The notes under the pieces are model-generated. The model was not told the DNA's origin, did not search any database, and saw only the letters and a list, made by a program, of their open reading frames with translations. From Scylla paramamosain (lineage: Eukaryota; Arthropoda; Malacostraca; Decapoda; Portunidae), in contig NC_087156.1 of NCBI RefSeq assembly GCF_035594125.1, forward strand, positions 11,862,806 through 11,926,805: a stretch of DNA of 64,000 nt, written 5' to 3'. The translations under genes were made by a program, and so were the position numbers. Shown here in pieces: positions 38,367-52,735 of this stretch (position 1 is the stretch's first letter; each line of letters opens with the position of its first letter).

Positions 38367-40439
38367 GTATGCGTTTTAGCGTTTTCGTATATAAGGAGCT
38401 TAAAAACACTTAAAGGCAAGTTATTGATAAAAGTTGGTTTTATTCCCATGTAATGTGATTGCTCTGCTTTTTAGTGCTTTATTGCCTAACACGCTCAAAA
38501 AAACTCAAAAGACACTTTTCTGTTAATATTTTTTTTTTCACACGTAAATGGAATTTGGGGTTTTGGTAAGTAAGAATGTTAAAAAGATTCAAAATACACC
38601 CATTTGGTAAAATTGTTCTGTTTCTCAATTAAGAGTGTTCTTCATGAATTTCAGCATTTTGGTATCAATGAAACATCTCAATATACACGAGTTTTTGCGT
38701 ATTTTGCCTTGTGGTTCTTGTGAAACTATAAAACACTCATTATACAAGTTTCTCGTAATGTCCTTTTCTTTCCCAATATAGAGTGCTTTGCAACTATTTT
38801 CGCGTTTTCTGTAGGTAACAAGCTCAAAAACACTCAAAATATAACTTTTTAGTAATATTATTCTATTTCTTCAAATTGGTTGGTTTGCATCCGTTTTAAT
38901 GTTTTTCTAAGTAAAACACTAAAAAGACACGTTTTCAGTAATTTTGTTTTGGATTCCCATATAGAGTGACTTCCATATTATTTATCGTTTTGGTGCCTAA
39001 CTTGCTGAAAAACACTCAAAAGACAGAAATCTGGTAAAGTCGTTTAATTTCCTCATGTTGGTGGCTTTGCATACACTTTAGGGTTTGGTACATAACAGTC
39101 CGAAAAAAAAAGAAGCTAAAATTAACTTTTTTCATAATATTATTTTTTCACATAATTTTCCTGAATTTTGCCAGAATTTTGGCATCTCGGTACCTATGAA
39201 GATAAATAAAAAAAAATCCTAGTTTTTATTTATTTATTTATTTTCTCTATAAGGAGTGTTATTTGTGGGTTTTAAATCTTTTCGTACTTATGAAACTTAA
39301 AAACACTCATAATACACGTTTCTCGTAATGTCCTTTCGTTTCCCAAACATAGGGTTCTTTGCATGTATTTAAGCGTTTTTATACGTAACAGATAAAAAAC
39401 ACTGAAAATTCATGTTTTTCGTAATGTTATTTTGTTTCTCCATAAAGGGTGTTTTGCATGCATTTTAGCGTTTTGCTATGTAAGGAGCTGAAAAACACTT
39501 AAAGTAAATATTGGTTTTATTCCCATGTAATGTCTTTGCCCTGCTTTTTTGTGCTTTATTGCCTAACACGCTCAAAAACACTCAAAAGACACATTTTTTT
39601 CTGGTAATGTCATTTATTTCCCACATAAAACTAGTTTCGCATGTAATTTCGGGTTTTGGTAACTAAGAATGTGAAAAACATTCAAAATACACGCAGTTGG
39701 TAAGGTTGTCCTGTTTCTCAATTAAGAGTGTTATTCATGAATTTCAGCATTTTGGTATCTAAGAAACATCTCCATATACACGAGTTTTTGCTTGTTTTGC
39801 CTTGTGGTTCTTGTGAAACTATAAAACACTCATTATAAACGTTTCTCGTAATGTCCTTTTGTTTCACAATATAGAGAGATTTGCATCATTTTCGCTCAAA
39901 AACACAAAAAATACCTTTTTGGTAATATTATTCTGTTTCATGATATTGGTTGATATGCATTCATTTTAGCGTTTTTCTACGTAAAACACTGAAAAGACAC
40001 GTTTTCAGTAATTTTGTTTTGGATTCCCATACAGAGTGACTTCCATATTATTTATTGTTTTGGTGCCTAACATACTGAAAAACAGGCAAAAGACAGGTTT
40101 CAGGTAAAGTCGTTTAATTTCCTCATATAGGAAGGTACATTTAAGGTTTGGTACATAACAGTCTGAAAAAAAAGCTAAAATTAACTTTTTTTATATTCTT
40201 TCTTCACATAATTTCCCTGAATTTTGCCAGAATTTTGGTATCTCGGTACCTATGAAGATCAATAACAAAAAAAAAAATTACTATTTTTTTAATTTATTTA
40301 TTTATTTTTTCTCTATAAAGAGTGTTATTTGTCGGTTTAAGCTTTTTGGTACTTAAGGAACGTAAAAACACTCATTATACTCGTTTCTCGTAAGGTTCTT
40401 TTGTTTCCTAAAGATAAGGTTCTTTGCATGTATTTAAGC

Positions 40440-40540
40440 GTTTTTATTGGTAACATGATCAAAAACACTCAAAATATACCTTTTTGGTAATGTTATTCTA
40501 TTTCTTCCTATTGGTTGGTTTCCATCCATTTTAGCGTTTT
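40440..40540 (+). repeat. Hybrid monomer M2/M7 (unequal crossover product)
   Basis: The monomer starts like M2 (GTATTTAAGCGTTTTTATTG, GGTAACATGATC) and ends like M7 (ATATACCTTTTTGGTAATG, TATTGGTTGGTTTCCATCC). It is followed by M8, so M3-M6 and parts of M2 and M7 are missing: exactly five monomers. M2 and M7 are both type a. Confidence 0.85.
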
Positions 40541-40914
40541 TCTACGTAAAACACAGAAAAGACACGTTTTCAGTAATTTTGTTTTGGATTCCCATATAGA
40601 TTGACTTCCATGTTATTTATCGTTTTGGTATCTAACATGCTGAAAAACACTCAAAAGACAGGTTTCTTGTAAAGTCGTTTAATTTCCCCTTAAAGGTGCC
40701 TTTGCATACACTTTAGGGTTTGGTACATAACTCCGAAAAAAAAAACTAAAATTAACATTTTTCATAATATTCTTTTTTTACGTAATTTTCCTGAATTTTG
40801 CCAGAATTTTGGCATCTCAGTACCTATAAAGATCAATTTAAAAAAAATGCTATTTTTTTTTCTCTCTATAAAGAGTGTTATTTCTGGGTTTTAGCTTTTT
40901 GGTACTTAAGGAAC

Positions 40915-43900
40915 TTATAAACACTCATAATACACATTCCTCGTAATGTCCTTTCATTCCCAAACATAGGGTTCTTTCCATGTATTTAAGCGTTTTTATT
41001 GGTAACAAGCTCAAAAACACGCAAAATACATGTTTTTGATAATGTTATTCTGTTTTTCCATAAAGGGTGTTTTGCATGGGTTTTAGCATTTTGGTAGGTA
41101 AGGAGCTCAAAAAAACTTAAAGGCAAGTTGTTGGTAAAAGTTGGTTATATTCCCATGTAATGTGATTGCACTGCTTTTTAGTGCTTTATTGCCTAACACG
41201 CTGAAAAACACTAAAAAGACACTTTTCTAGTAATTTCATTTTTTTCCACATTTTTTGCATGTAATTTGCGGTTGAAACACTAAGAATGTGAAAAAACACT
41301 CAAAATACACTCATTTCCTCAGATTGTTCTCTTTCTCAATGAAGAGTGTTATTCATGAGTTTCAGGATTTTTGGTATCTAAGAAACTTCTCCATATATAC
41401 GAGTTTTTGCGTTTTTTGCCTTATGGTTCTTGAAAACTATTAAAACATTCATTATACAATTTTCTTGTAATATCCTTTTGTTTGCATATATAGACTGCTT
41501 TGCATTCATTTTTGCGTTTTCTGTAGGTAACAAGCTCAAAAACACTCAACTTTTTTGTAATGTTATTCTATTTCTTCATATTGGTTGGTTTCCATCCGTT
41601 TTAGCGTTCTACGCTAAAACAGAAAAGACAGGTTTTCAGTAATATTGTTGAAATTGCTGAAAACACCCAAAGACACGTTTCTTGTAAAGTCGTGTAATTT
41701 CCATATATAGGTGGCTTTGCATGCACGTCCGGGTTTCGTACATAACTCCGGAAAAAGCTAAAATAATTTTTTTTATGTTTTTTTTTCACATAATTTCCCT
41801 GAATTTTCTCAGAATTTTGTCATTTCGATACCTATGAAGATGAATAACAAAAAAAAAATCTATTTTTTTAATTATTATTTTCTCTATAAAGAGTGTTATT
41901 TGTGGGTTTTAGATTTTTCGTACAAAAGGAACTTAAAAATACTCATAATACATAAACAAAACACTCAGAATACATGTTTTTGGTAATGTGATTCTGTTTC
42001 TCCATAAAGATTGCCTATCGCGCTCAAAAACACTCAAAAGACATTTTTCTGGAAATGTCATGTTTTCCAACATAAATCTGGTTTCGCATGAAATTTGGGT
42101 TTTTGGTAACTATGAATATGAAAAACACTCAAAATACACGAATTTGGTAAGATTGTTCTGTTTCTCAATTAAGAGTGTTATTCATGAGTTTCAGCATTTT
42201 GTTATCTAGGAAACTTCTCCATATACACGAGTTTTTGCGTTTTTTGCCTTGTTGTTCTTTTGAACTATAATACACTCATTATACACTTTTCTCGCAATGT
42301 CCCTTTGTTTCCCAATATAGAGTGCGTTGTATCAATTTTAGCGTTTTTTTGTAGGTAACAAGCTCAAAAACACTCAAAATATACCTTTTTGCTAATGTTT
42401 TTTTCTATATCTTGATATTTGTTGGTTTGCATCCATTTTAGCGTTTTTCTACGTAAAACACTGGGAAGACACGTTTTCAGTAATTTTGTTTTGGATTCCC
42501 ATATAAAGTGAATTCCTTATTATTTATCATTTTGGTGCTTAACATGCTGAAAAACTCTCAAAAGACAGATTTCTGGTAAGATCGTTTAATTTCCTTATAT
42601 AGGAGGCTTTGCATGCAGTTTAGGGTTTGGTACATAACAGTCCGAAAAAAAAGCTAAAATAAACTTTTTTTGATAATATTCTCTTATCATATAATTGCCT
42701 TGAATTTTCGCAGATTTTTGGTATTTCAGTACCTATGAAGATGAATAAAAAAAAATGCTATTTTTTTTATTTTTTTTTCTAAATAAAGAGTGGGTTTTAG
42801 GTTTTTGGTACTTAAACTTAAAAACACTCATAATATACGTTTCTCGTAATGTCCTTTTGTTTCCCAAACATAAGGTTCTTTGCATGTATTTAAGCGTTTT
42901 TATAGATAACATGATCAAAAATACTCAAAATACATGTTTTTGGTAATTTTATTCTGTTTCTCCATAAAGTTTGTTTTGCATGCGTTTTAGCGATTTAGTA
43001 TATAAGGAGCTCAAAAACACTTAAAGGCAAGTTCTTGATAAAAATTGGTTTTATTGAAATGTAATGTGATTGCCCTGCTTTTTAGTGCTTTATTGCCTAT
43101 CAAGCTCAAAAAAACTCAAAAGACTTTTTTCTGGTAATGTCATTTTTTTTCTCACATAAAGCTGGTTTCGCATGCAATTTGGAGTTTTGGTAACTAAGAA
43201 TGTGAAAAGCTCTCAAAATACACGCATTTAGTAAGGTTGTTCTGTTTCTCTATTAGGAATGTTATTCATGAGTTTCAGCATTTTGGTATCTAGGAAACTT
43301 CTCCATATCCACAAGTTTTTGCGTTTTTTGCCTTTTGGTTCTTTTCAACTATAAAACACTGATTATACACTTTTCTTGCAATGTCCTTTTATTTCCTAAT
43401 ATAGAGTGCTTTGCATCAATTTTCGCGTTTTTTGTAGGTAACAATCTCAAAAACAATCAAAATATACCTTTTTGGTAATATTTTTCTTTTTTTTTATATT
43501 GGTTGGTTTGCATCCGTTTTAGCGTTTTTCTACGTAAAACACTGAGAAGACACGTTTTCAGTAGTTTTGTTTGGATTCCCGTATAGAGTGAGTTCCTTAT
43601 TTATTTATCGTTTTGGTGCCTAACATTCTGAAAAACACTCAAAAGACAGATTTCTTTAAAGGTCGTTTAATTTCCTCATATAGGAGGAGGCTTTGCATGC
43701 ACTTTAGGGTTTGGTATATAACAGTCCGAAAAAAAAGCTAAAATTAACTTTTTGATAATTTTCATTTATCATATAAAAGCCCGGAATTTTCCCAGAATTT
43801 TGGCATCTCGGTACCTATGAAGATAAATAACAAAAAAAAATCCAATTTTTTTATTTTTTATTTATTTATTTTTCTAAATAATGAGTGTTATTTGTGGGTT

Positions 43901-46900
43901 TTAGCTTTTTGGTACTTAAGGAACTAAAAAACAATCATAATACATATTTCTCGGAATGTCCTTTCGTTTCCCAAACATAAGGTTCTTTGCATGTATTTAA
44001 GCGTTTTTGTAGATAACATGATCAAAAACACTCAAAATACATATTTTTTGGTAATGTTATTTTGTTTCTCCATAAAAGGTGTTTTGCATGCGTTTTAGCG
44101 TTTCGGTATGTAATGAGCTCAAAAACACCTAAAAACAAGTTCTTGGTAAGAGTTGGTTTTATTCCCATGTAATGTGATTGCCCTACTTTTTAGTGGTTTA
44201 TTGCATAACACGCTCAAAATCACTCGAAAGACATTTTCTGGTATTATTATTTTTTTCCCACATAAAGCTAGTTTCGCAAGGAATTTGGGGTTTTGGTAAC
44301 TAAGAATGTGAAAAACACTCAAAATACAGGCATTTAGTAAGGTAGTTCTGTTTCTCAATAAAAAGTGTTATTCATGAGATTCAGCATTTTGGTATGTAAG
44401 AAACTTCTTTATGTACACGAGTTTTTCAGTTTTTTGCCTTGTGGTTCTTGTGAAACTATAAAACACTCATTATACACGTTTCTCGTAATGTCCTTTTCTT
44501 TCCTAATATAGAGTGCGTTTCATCCATTTTCGCATTTTTTTGTAGGTGACAAGCTCAAAAACACATCAAAATATATCTTTTTGGTAATGTTATTCTATTT
44601 CTTCATATTGGTTGGTTTGCATCCGTTTTAGCGATTTTCTACGTAAATCACTGAATAGACACGTTTTCAGTAATATTGTTGAAATTGCTGAAAAAAACAC
44701 TCAAAAGACAGGTTTGTCGTAAAGTCGAGTAATTTTTCAATATAGGTGGCTATGCATGCACTTCAGGGTTTGGTACATAACGCCAGGAAAAAGCTAAAAT
44801 TATTTTTTATATAATGATTTTTTTTTTACAAAATTTCCCTAAATTTTTCCCTATTTTTGGTATCTCGGTACCTTTTTTTTTCTCTATATAAAGTGTTACT
44901 TGTGTGTTTTACCTTTTTGGTACTTAAGGAATTTAAAAACACTCATAATACACGATTTTCTTAATGTCCTTTTCTTATATAAACATAGGGTTCTTTACAT
45001 GTATTTAAGCGTTTTTATAAGTAACATGATCAAAAACACTCAAAATACATATTTTTGGTAATGTTATTCTGTTTCTCCTTAAAGGGTGTTTTACATTCGT
45101 TTTAGCGTTTTGGTATGTAAGGAGCTAAAAAACACTTAAAGGCAAGTTCTTCGTAAAAGTTGGTTTTATTCCCAAGTTATGTGATTTTTCTGCTTTTTAG
45201 TGCTTTGTTGCATATCACGCTCAAAAATACTTAAAAGACATTTCCTGGTAATGTCATTTAAGCGTCTTTATTGGTAACATGATCAAAAACACTCAAAATA
45301 AATGTTTTTGGTAATGTTATTCTGTTTCACCATAAAGTGTATTTTGCATGCGTTTTAGTGTTTTGGAATATAAGGAGCTCAAAAGCACTTAGAGGCAAGT
45401 TCTTATTAAAAAACTGGTTTAATTCCAATGTAATGTGATTGCCCAGCTTTTTAGTGCTTTATTGCCTAACACGCTCAAAAACACTCAAAAGACATTTTTC
45501 TGGTAATGTCATTTTTTTCCCACATAAACCAGGTTTTGCATGCAATTTAATAAGATTGTTCTGTTTCTCAATTAAGAGTGTTGTTCATGAGTTTCAGCAT
45601 TTTGGTATCTACGAAACTTTTTCATATACCCTATTTTTTGCATTTTTTGCCTTGTGGTTCTTTTGAACTATAAAACACTCATTATACACTTTTCATGCAA
45701 TGTCCTCTTCTTTCCCATTATAGAGTGCTTTGCATCAATTTTCGTGTTTCATATAGGTAACAAGCTCAAAAACACTCAAAATATACCTTTTTGGTAATGT
45801 TTTTCTATTTCTTTATATTGGTTTGTTTCCATCAGTGTTAGCGTTTTTCTACGTAAAACACTGAAAAGACACGTTTTCAGTAATTTTGTTTTGATTTACC
45901 ATATAGAGTGAGTTACTTATTATTTATTGTTTTGGTGCCTAACATGCTGAACAACACTCAAAAGAGAGATTTCTGATAAGGTCGTTTAATTTCCTTATAT
46001 AGGAGGCTTTCCATGCACTTTAGGGTTTGGTACATAAGAGTCCGAAAAAAAAGCTAAAATTAACTTTTTTGATAATATTCTTTTATCATATAATTGCCCT
46101 GAATTTTTCCAGAATTTTGGCATTTGCTACCTCTGAAGATAAATAAAAAAAATAAAAAATCCCATTTTTTTTATTTTTTATTTATTTATTTATTTTTTTC
46201 TCAATAAAGAGTGTTATTTGTGGGATTTACCTTTTTGGTACTTAAGGAACTTAAAAACACTCATAATACACGTTTCTCGTAATGTCCTTTCGTTTCCCAA
46301 ACATAAGGTTCTTTGCATGTATTTAAGCGTTTTTATAGATAACATGATCAAAAACACTGAAAATACAAGGTTTTGGTAATGTTATTCTGTTTCTCCATAA
46401 AGTGTGTTTTGCCTGCGTTTTAGCAGTTTTGTATATAAGGAGCTCAAAAACACTTAAAGGCAAGTTCTTGGTAAAAAATGGTTTTACTCCAATGTAATGT
46501 GATTCTACTGCTTTTGAGTGCTTTATTACCTATCACGTTGAAAAACATTCAAAAGAAAGCTATTTTCGCATGTTATTTGGTGTTTTTGGTAACTAAGAAT
46601 GTGAAAAGCATTGAAAATACACGCATTTAGTAAGGTTGTTATGTTTCTCAATTAAGAGTGTTATTCATGAGTTTCAGCATTTTGGTATCTAAGAAATCTC
46701 TCCATATACACGAGTTTTTGCGTTGTTTGCTTGGTGGTTCTTTTGAACTATAAAACACTCATTATACACTTTTCTTGCAATGTCCTTTTGTTTCCCAATA
46801 TAGAGTGTTTTGCATCAATTTTCGCGTTTTTGTAGGTAAAAAGCTAAAAAAAAAGACTCAAAATATACCTTTTTGGTAACGTTTTTCTATTTCTTGATAT

Positions 46901-49900
46901 TGGTTGGTTTGCATCCGTTTTAACGTTTTTCTACGTAAAACACTGAGAAGACACGTTTTCAGTAACTTTGTTTTGGATTCTTATATAGAGTGAGTTCCTT
47001 ATTATTTATCGTTTTGGTGCCTAACATGCTAAAAAACACACAAAACACAGATTTCTGGTAAGGTCGTTTAATTTCCTCATAATGGAGGCTTTGCATGCAC
47101 TTTAGTGTTTGGTACATAACAGTCCGAAAAAAAAAAGCTGAAATTAACTTTTTTGATAATATTCTTTCATCACATAATTGCCCTGAATTTTCCCAGAATT
47201 TTGGCATCTCGGTACCTATGAAGATGAATAACAAAAAAAAAAAAAATTATATTTATTTTATTTTTCTATTTTTTATTTTGTAAATAAAGAGTGTTATTTG
47301 TGAGTTTTAGCTTTTTGCTACTTAAGGAACTTATAAAAACACTCATAATACACGTTTCTCGTAATGTCCTTTTGTTTCCAAAACACAATGTTCTTTGCAT
47401 ATACTTAAGCGTTTTTATACATAATATGATCAAAAACACTCAAAATACATGTTTTTGGTAATGTTATTCTGTTTCTCCATAAAGTTTGTTTTGCATGCGT
47501 TTTAGCGGTTACGTATATAAGGGGTTAAAAAACACTTAAAGGCAAATTCTTCGTAAAAGTTGGTTTTATTCTCATGTAATGTGATTATTCTGCTTTTTAT
47601 TGCTTTGTTGCATATCACGCTCAAAAACACTCAAAAGACACTTTTATGGTAATGTCATTTTTTTTCCCCAAATGAAGATAGTTTTGCATGTAATATGGCA
47701 TTTTTGTAACTAAGAATGTGAAAAACACTTAAAATACACAATTTAGTAAGGTAGTTCTGTTTATCGATTAAAAGTGTTATTAATGCATTTCATCCTTTTG
47801 GTATGTAAAAATTTCTCTATATACAGGAGTTTTTGCGTTTATTGCCTTGTGGTTCTTTTAAAACTATAAAACACTCATTATACACGTTTCACGTAATGTC
47901 CTTTTGTTTCCTAATATAGAGTGCTTTACATCCATTTTTGCATTTTTTGTAGGTAACAAGCTCAAAAACACTCAAAATATATCTTTTTGGTAACGTTATT
48001 CTATTTCTTCATATAGAATGGTCTGTATCCGCTTTAGCGTTTTTCTACGTAAAACACTGAAAAGACACGTTTTCAGTAATTTTGTTTTGGATTCACATAT
48101 TGACTGATTTTCATATTATTTATCGTATTGGTGGCTAACATGCTAAAAAACACTGAAAAGACAGGTTTCTGGTGAAGTCGTTTAACTTCCCTATATAGGT
48201 GGCTTTGCATGCACTTTAGGTTTTGGTACATAACAATCAGAAAAAAAAAAGCTATAATTAACTTTCATGATAATGTTCTTGTTTTTACATAAATTCCCTG
48301 AATTTTGGCAGAATTTTGGCAATTCGGTACCTATGAAGATTAAAAAAAAAAATCCCATTTTTTTGTTTTTTATTTATTATTTTTTTTTTTTTCTAAAACG
48401 TTTTATTTGTGGGTTTTAGCTTTTTCGTACTGAAGGAACTTAAAAAACACTCATCATACACGTTTCTCGTAATTTCCTTTCGTTTCCCAAACATAAAATT
48501 CTCTTTACATGTATTTAAGCGTTTTTATAGATAACATGATCAAAAACACTCAAAATACATGTATTTGGTAAGTTATTCTGTTTCTCCATAAAATGTACTT
48601 TGCATGCGTTCTAGCGTTTTGGTATGTAAGGAGCTGAAAAACACTTAAAGGCCAGTTCTTGGTAAAATTTGGTTTTATTCCCATGTAATGTGACTGCATT
48701 GGCTTTTAGTGCTTTATTGCGTAACACGCTCAAAAACACTGAAAAGACACTTTTCAGGTAATGTCATTTTTTTCTCACATAAAGGTGGTTTCGCATGCAA
48801 TTTGGGGTTTTGGTAACTAAGAATATGAAAAGCACTCAAAATACACACATTTAGTAAGGTTGTTCTGTTTCTTAATTAAGAGTGTTATTCATGAGTTTCA
48901 GCATTTTGGTATCTAGGAAATCTCTCCATATGCACGAGTTTTTGCGTTTTTTGCTTTGTGGTTCTTTTGAACTATAAAACACTCAATATACACTCTTCTT
49001 GTAATGTCCTTTTGTTTCCCAATATAGAGTGCTTTCCATCAATTTTCGTGTTTTTTGTAGGTAAAAATTTCTTGATATTGTTGGTTTCCATCCGTTTTAA
49101 CGTTTTTGCTACGTAAAACACTGAGAAGACATGTTTTCAGTAACTTTGTTTTGGATTCCCATATAGAGTGAGTTCCTTATTATTTATCGTTTTGGTGCCT
49201 AATATGCTAAAAACACTCAAAACAGATTTCTGGTAAGGTCGTTTAATTTCCTCATATTGGAGGCTTTGCATGCTCTTTAGGGTTTGGTACATAACAGTCC
49301 GAAAAAAAAGCTAAAATTTACTTTTTTGATAATATTCTTTTATCACATAATTGCCCTGAATTTTCCCAGAATTTTGGCATATCGATTCCTATGAAGATGA
49401 ATAAAAAAAAATATTTATTTTATTTTTTTATATTTTTTTTTTCATTTTCTAAATAAAAAGTGTTATTTGTGGGTTTTAGCTTTTTGATATTTAAGGAACT
49501 TAAAAAAAAAAAACACTCATAATACACGTTTGTCGTAATGTCCTTTTGTTTCCCAAACATAATGTTCTTTGTATGTACTTAAGCGTTTTTATAGATAACA
49601 TGATCAAAAACACTCAAAATACATGTTTTTGGTAATGTTATTCTGTTTCTCCATAAAGTTTGTTTTGCATGCGTTTTAGCGGTTTGGTATATAAGGGGTT
49701 AAAAAATACTTAAAGGAAAATTCTTCGTAAAAGTTGGTTTTATTCCCATGTAATGTGATTATTCTGCTTTTTAGAGCTTTGTTGCATATCACGCTGAAAA
49801 AGACTCAAAAGACACTTTGCTGGTAATGCCATTTTTTCCCCCACTTGAAGCTAGTTTCGCATGTAATTTGGCATTTTCGTAACTAAGAATGTGAAAAACA

Positions 49901-52130
49901 CACAAAATACACAATTTGGTAAGATAGTTCTGTTTATCGATTAAAAGTGTTATTGATACATTTATTCATTTTGATATGTAAGAAATTTCTCTATACACAC
50001 GAGTTTTTGCGATTATTGCCTTGTGGCTCTTCTAAAACTATAAAACACTAATTATACACGTTTCTCGTAATGTCCTTTTGTTTCCTAATATAAAGTGCTT
50101 TACATCCATTTTTGTATTTTTTGTAGGTAACAAGCTAAAAAACACTCAAAATATATCTTTTTTGGTAATGTTATTCTATTTCTTCATATAGGATGGTTTG
50201 TATTCGCTTTAGCGTTTTTCTACGTAAAACACTGAAAAGACACGTTTTCAGTCATTTTCTTTTGGATTTACATATTGACTGACATATTATTTATCGTTTT
50301 GGTAAAACTGGTTCTTGGTAAAATTTGGTTTTATTCCCATGTAATGTGATTGCCCTGGCTTTTAGTGCTTTATTGCGTAACACGCTCAAAAACACTAAAA
50401 AGACATGCAAAGCCTCCCATATGACGAAATTAAAGACCTTACCAGAAATATGTCTTTGAGTGTTTTTTTCAGCATGTTAGACACCAAAACGATAAATAAT
50501 AAGGAACTCACTCTGTGGGAATCCAAAAATAAAATTACTGAAAACGTGTCTTCTCAGTGTTTTACGTAGACAAACGCTAAAACTGATACAAACCAACCAA
50601 TATGAAGAAGTAGAAAAACATTACCAAAAATGTATATTTTGAGTGTTTCTGAGCTTGTTACCTACAAAAAAAAAACGCGAAAATGGAAACAAAGCATTCT
50701 ATATTGGGAAACAAAGGGACATTGCGAGAAAAGTGTATAATGAATGTTTTATAGTTAAAAAAAAAACACAAGGCAAAAAACGGAAAAATTCGTGTATATG
50801 CTGAAACTCATGAATAACACTCTTAATTGAGAAACAGAGCAACCTTACTAAATGCGTGTAAAAAACACTAAAAGGCAAGTTCTTCGTAAAAGTTGGTTTT
50901 ATTTCCATGTAATGTGATTGCCCTGCTTTTTAGTGCTTTATTGCCTAACACGCTCAAAAACACTCAAACACACTTTTCTGGTAATGTCATTTTTTTCCCA
51001 CATAAAGCTAGTTTCGCATGGAATTTGGGTTTTGGTAACTAAGATTGTAAGAAAAACACTCAAAATACACGCATTTAGTAAGGTTGTTCTGTTTCTTGAT
51101 TAAGAGTGTTATTCATGAGTTTCAGTATTTTGGTATCTTAGAAACTTCTCCATACAGTCGAGTTTTTCCAATTTTTTGCCTTGTGATTCTGGTGAAACTA
51201 TAAAACACTCATTATTCACGTTTCTCGTTATGTCCTTTTTTTTCCCTTCTATATAGTGCTTTGCATCCATTTTCGCGTTTTTTTTTTCATGTAACAAACT
51301 CAAAAACACACAAAATATACTTCTTTGGTAAGGTTATTCTATTTCTTAATATTGGTTGGTTTGCATCCGTTTTAGCGTTTTCTACGTAAATCTTTTAAAA
51401 GACACGTTTCCAGTAATTTTGTTTTGGATTTCCATATAGAGTGACTTTCATATTATGTATCGTTTTGGTGCCTAACATGCAGAAAAACACTCAAAGACAG
51501 ATTTCTTATAAAGTCGTTAAATTTCATCAGATAGGTGGCTTTGCATACACTTTATGGTTTGGAACATAACTCCGAAAAAAAAAGTAAAATGAACTTTTTC
51601 GATAATGTTCTTTTTTCCACGTAATTTCCCTGAATTTTGGCAGAATTTTGGCATCTTGGTACCTATGAAAATCAATAACAAAAAAATAAAAATACTTTTT
51701 TTTTATTTTAATTTTTTTCTCTATAAAGTGTTATTTGTAGGTTTTAACGTTTTGGTACTTAAGGAACTTAAAAAACAATCATAATACACATTTCTCGTAA
51801 TGTCCTTTCGTTTCCCAAATATGGAGATCTTTGCATGTATTTAAGCGTTTTTATAAGTAACAAGATAAAAAACACTCAAAACACTTGTTTTTGGTAATGT
51901 TATTCTGCTTCTCCATAAAGGAGTGTTTTGCATGCGTTTTAGCGATTTGGTATGTAAGGAGCTGAAAAACACTTCAAGGCAAGTTCTTGGTAAAAGTTGG
52001 TTTTATTCCAATGTAATATAATTCCCCTGCATTTTAGTGCTTTATTGCATAACACGCTCAAAAACACTCAAAAGACACTTCTGGTAATGTCATTTTTTTC
52101 CCACATAAAGCTAGTTTCGCATGCTATTTG
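40915..52130 (+). repeat. Super-repeat copy B (~11 kb)
   Basis: This aligns in order with copy A by shared rare variants: 40,927 to 26,700; 41,640 to 27,380; 42,710 to 30,280; 43,785 to 31,280; 44,850 to 32,420; 50,406 to 35,009; 51,640 to 36,210. It lacks three markers shared by A and C: the 88-bp duplication, the M3 deletion and the GATCAAAATGGTAAT fusion. It contains an extra M4/M2-fused unit near 45,255. The offset to A grows from about 12.4 kb (32-kb region) to about 15.4 kb (inverted block), so B carries additional HOR units. Confidence 0.68.
50406..50859 (-). repeat. Inverted HOR block, copy B
   Basis: Same structure as the block at 35,009: reversed M9 (TGCAAAGCCTCCCATATGAC) through M5, about 454 bp, with the identical internal fusion TGTATATGCTGAAACTC. 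Left context …CACTAAAAAGACA, right context AACACTAAAAGGCAAGTTCT. The differences from A are point changes and homopolymer length. Confidence 0.9.
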
Positions 52131-52200
52131 GGGTTTTGCTAAGAATGTGAAAAACACTCAAAATACACGCATTTGGTAATGTTGTTCTGTTTCTCAATTA

Positions 52201-52262
52201 AGATTCATGAATTCAATTCAATTCAATTAAGATTCATGAATTAAGATTCATGAATTTCACCA
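52201..52262 (+). repeat. Local micro-duplication of ATTAAGATTCATGAATT
   Basis: The M5/M6 boundary contains three copies of AAGATTCATGAATT and a short AATTC run (CAATTCAATTCAATT) before M6 resumes with TTTCACCATTTTGGTATCT. This is a slippage-type expansion limited to this unit. Confidence 0.85.
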
Positions 52263-52659
52263 TTTTGGTATCTAAAAACTTCTTTATATACACGAGTTTT
52301 TGCGTTTTCTGTCTTTTGGTTCTTGTGAACCACAAGTTCTTTTGCCCGAAAATAATAAGAGACTCATTATACACGTTTCTCGTAATGTCCTTTTCTTTCC
52401 CAATAGGGAGTGCTTTGCATCCATTTTCGAGTTTTTTGTAGGTAACAAGCTCAAAAACACTCAAAATATACCTTTTTGGTAATGTTATTCTTATTCTTCA
52501 TATTGGTTGGTTTGCATCCGTTTGAGAGTTTTTCTACGTAAAACACCGAAAAGACACGTTTTCAGTAATTTTGTTTAGGATTCCCATATAAATTGAGTTC
52601 CTTATTATTTATCAATTTGGTGACTAACATGCTCAGAATTTTGGCATCTCGGTACCTAT

Positions 52660-52735
52660 GAATGAATATGAATGAATAACAATATATAATATATATATAT
52701 AATATATGAATGAATAACAAAAAAATATATATATT
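52660..52735 (+). repeat. TA-rich and GAATGAATA simple-sequence expansion in monomer 11
   Basis: Three copies of the word ATGAATGAATAAC or ATGAATATGAATG are interleaved with AATATATAATATATATATA stretches. They take the place of the usual poly(A) plus TTTA segment of M11. Confidence 0.8.
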
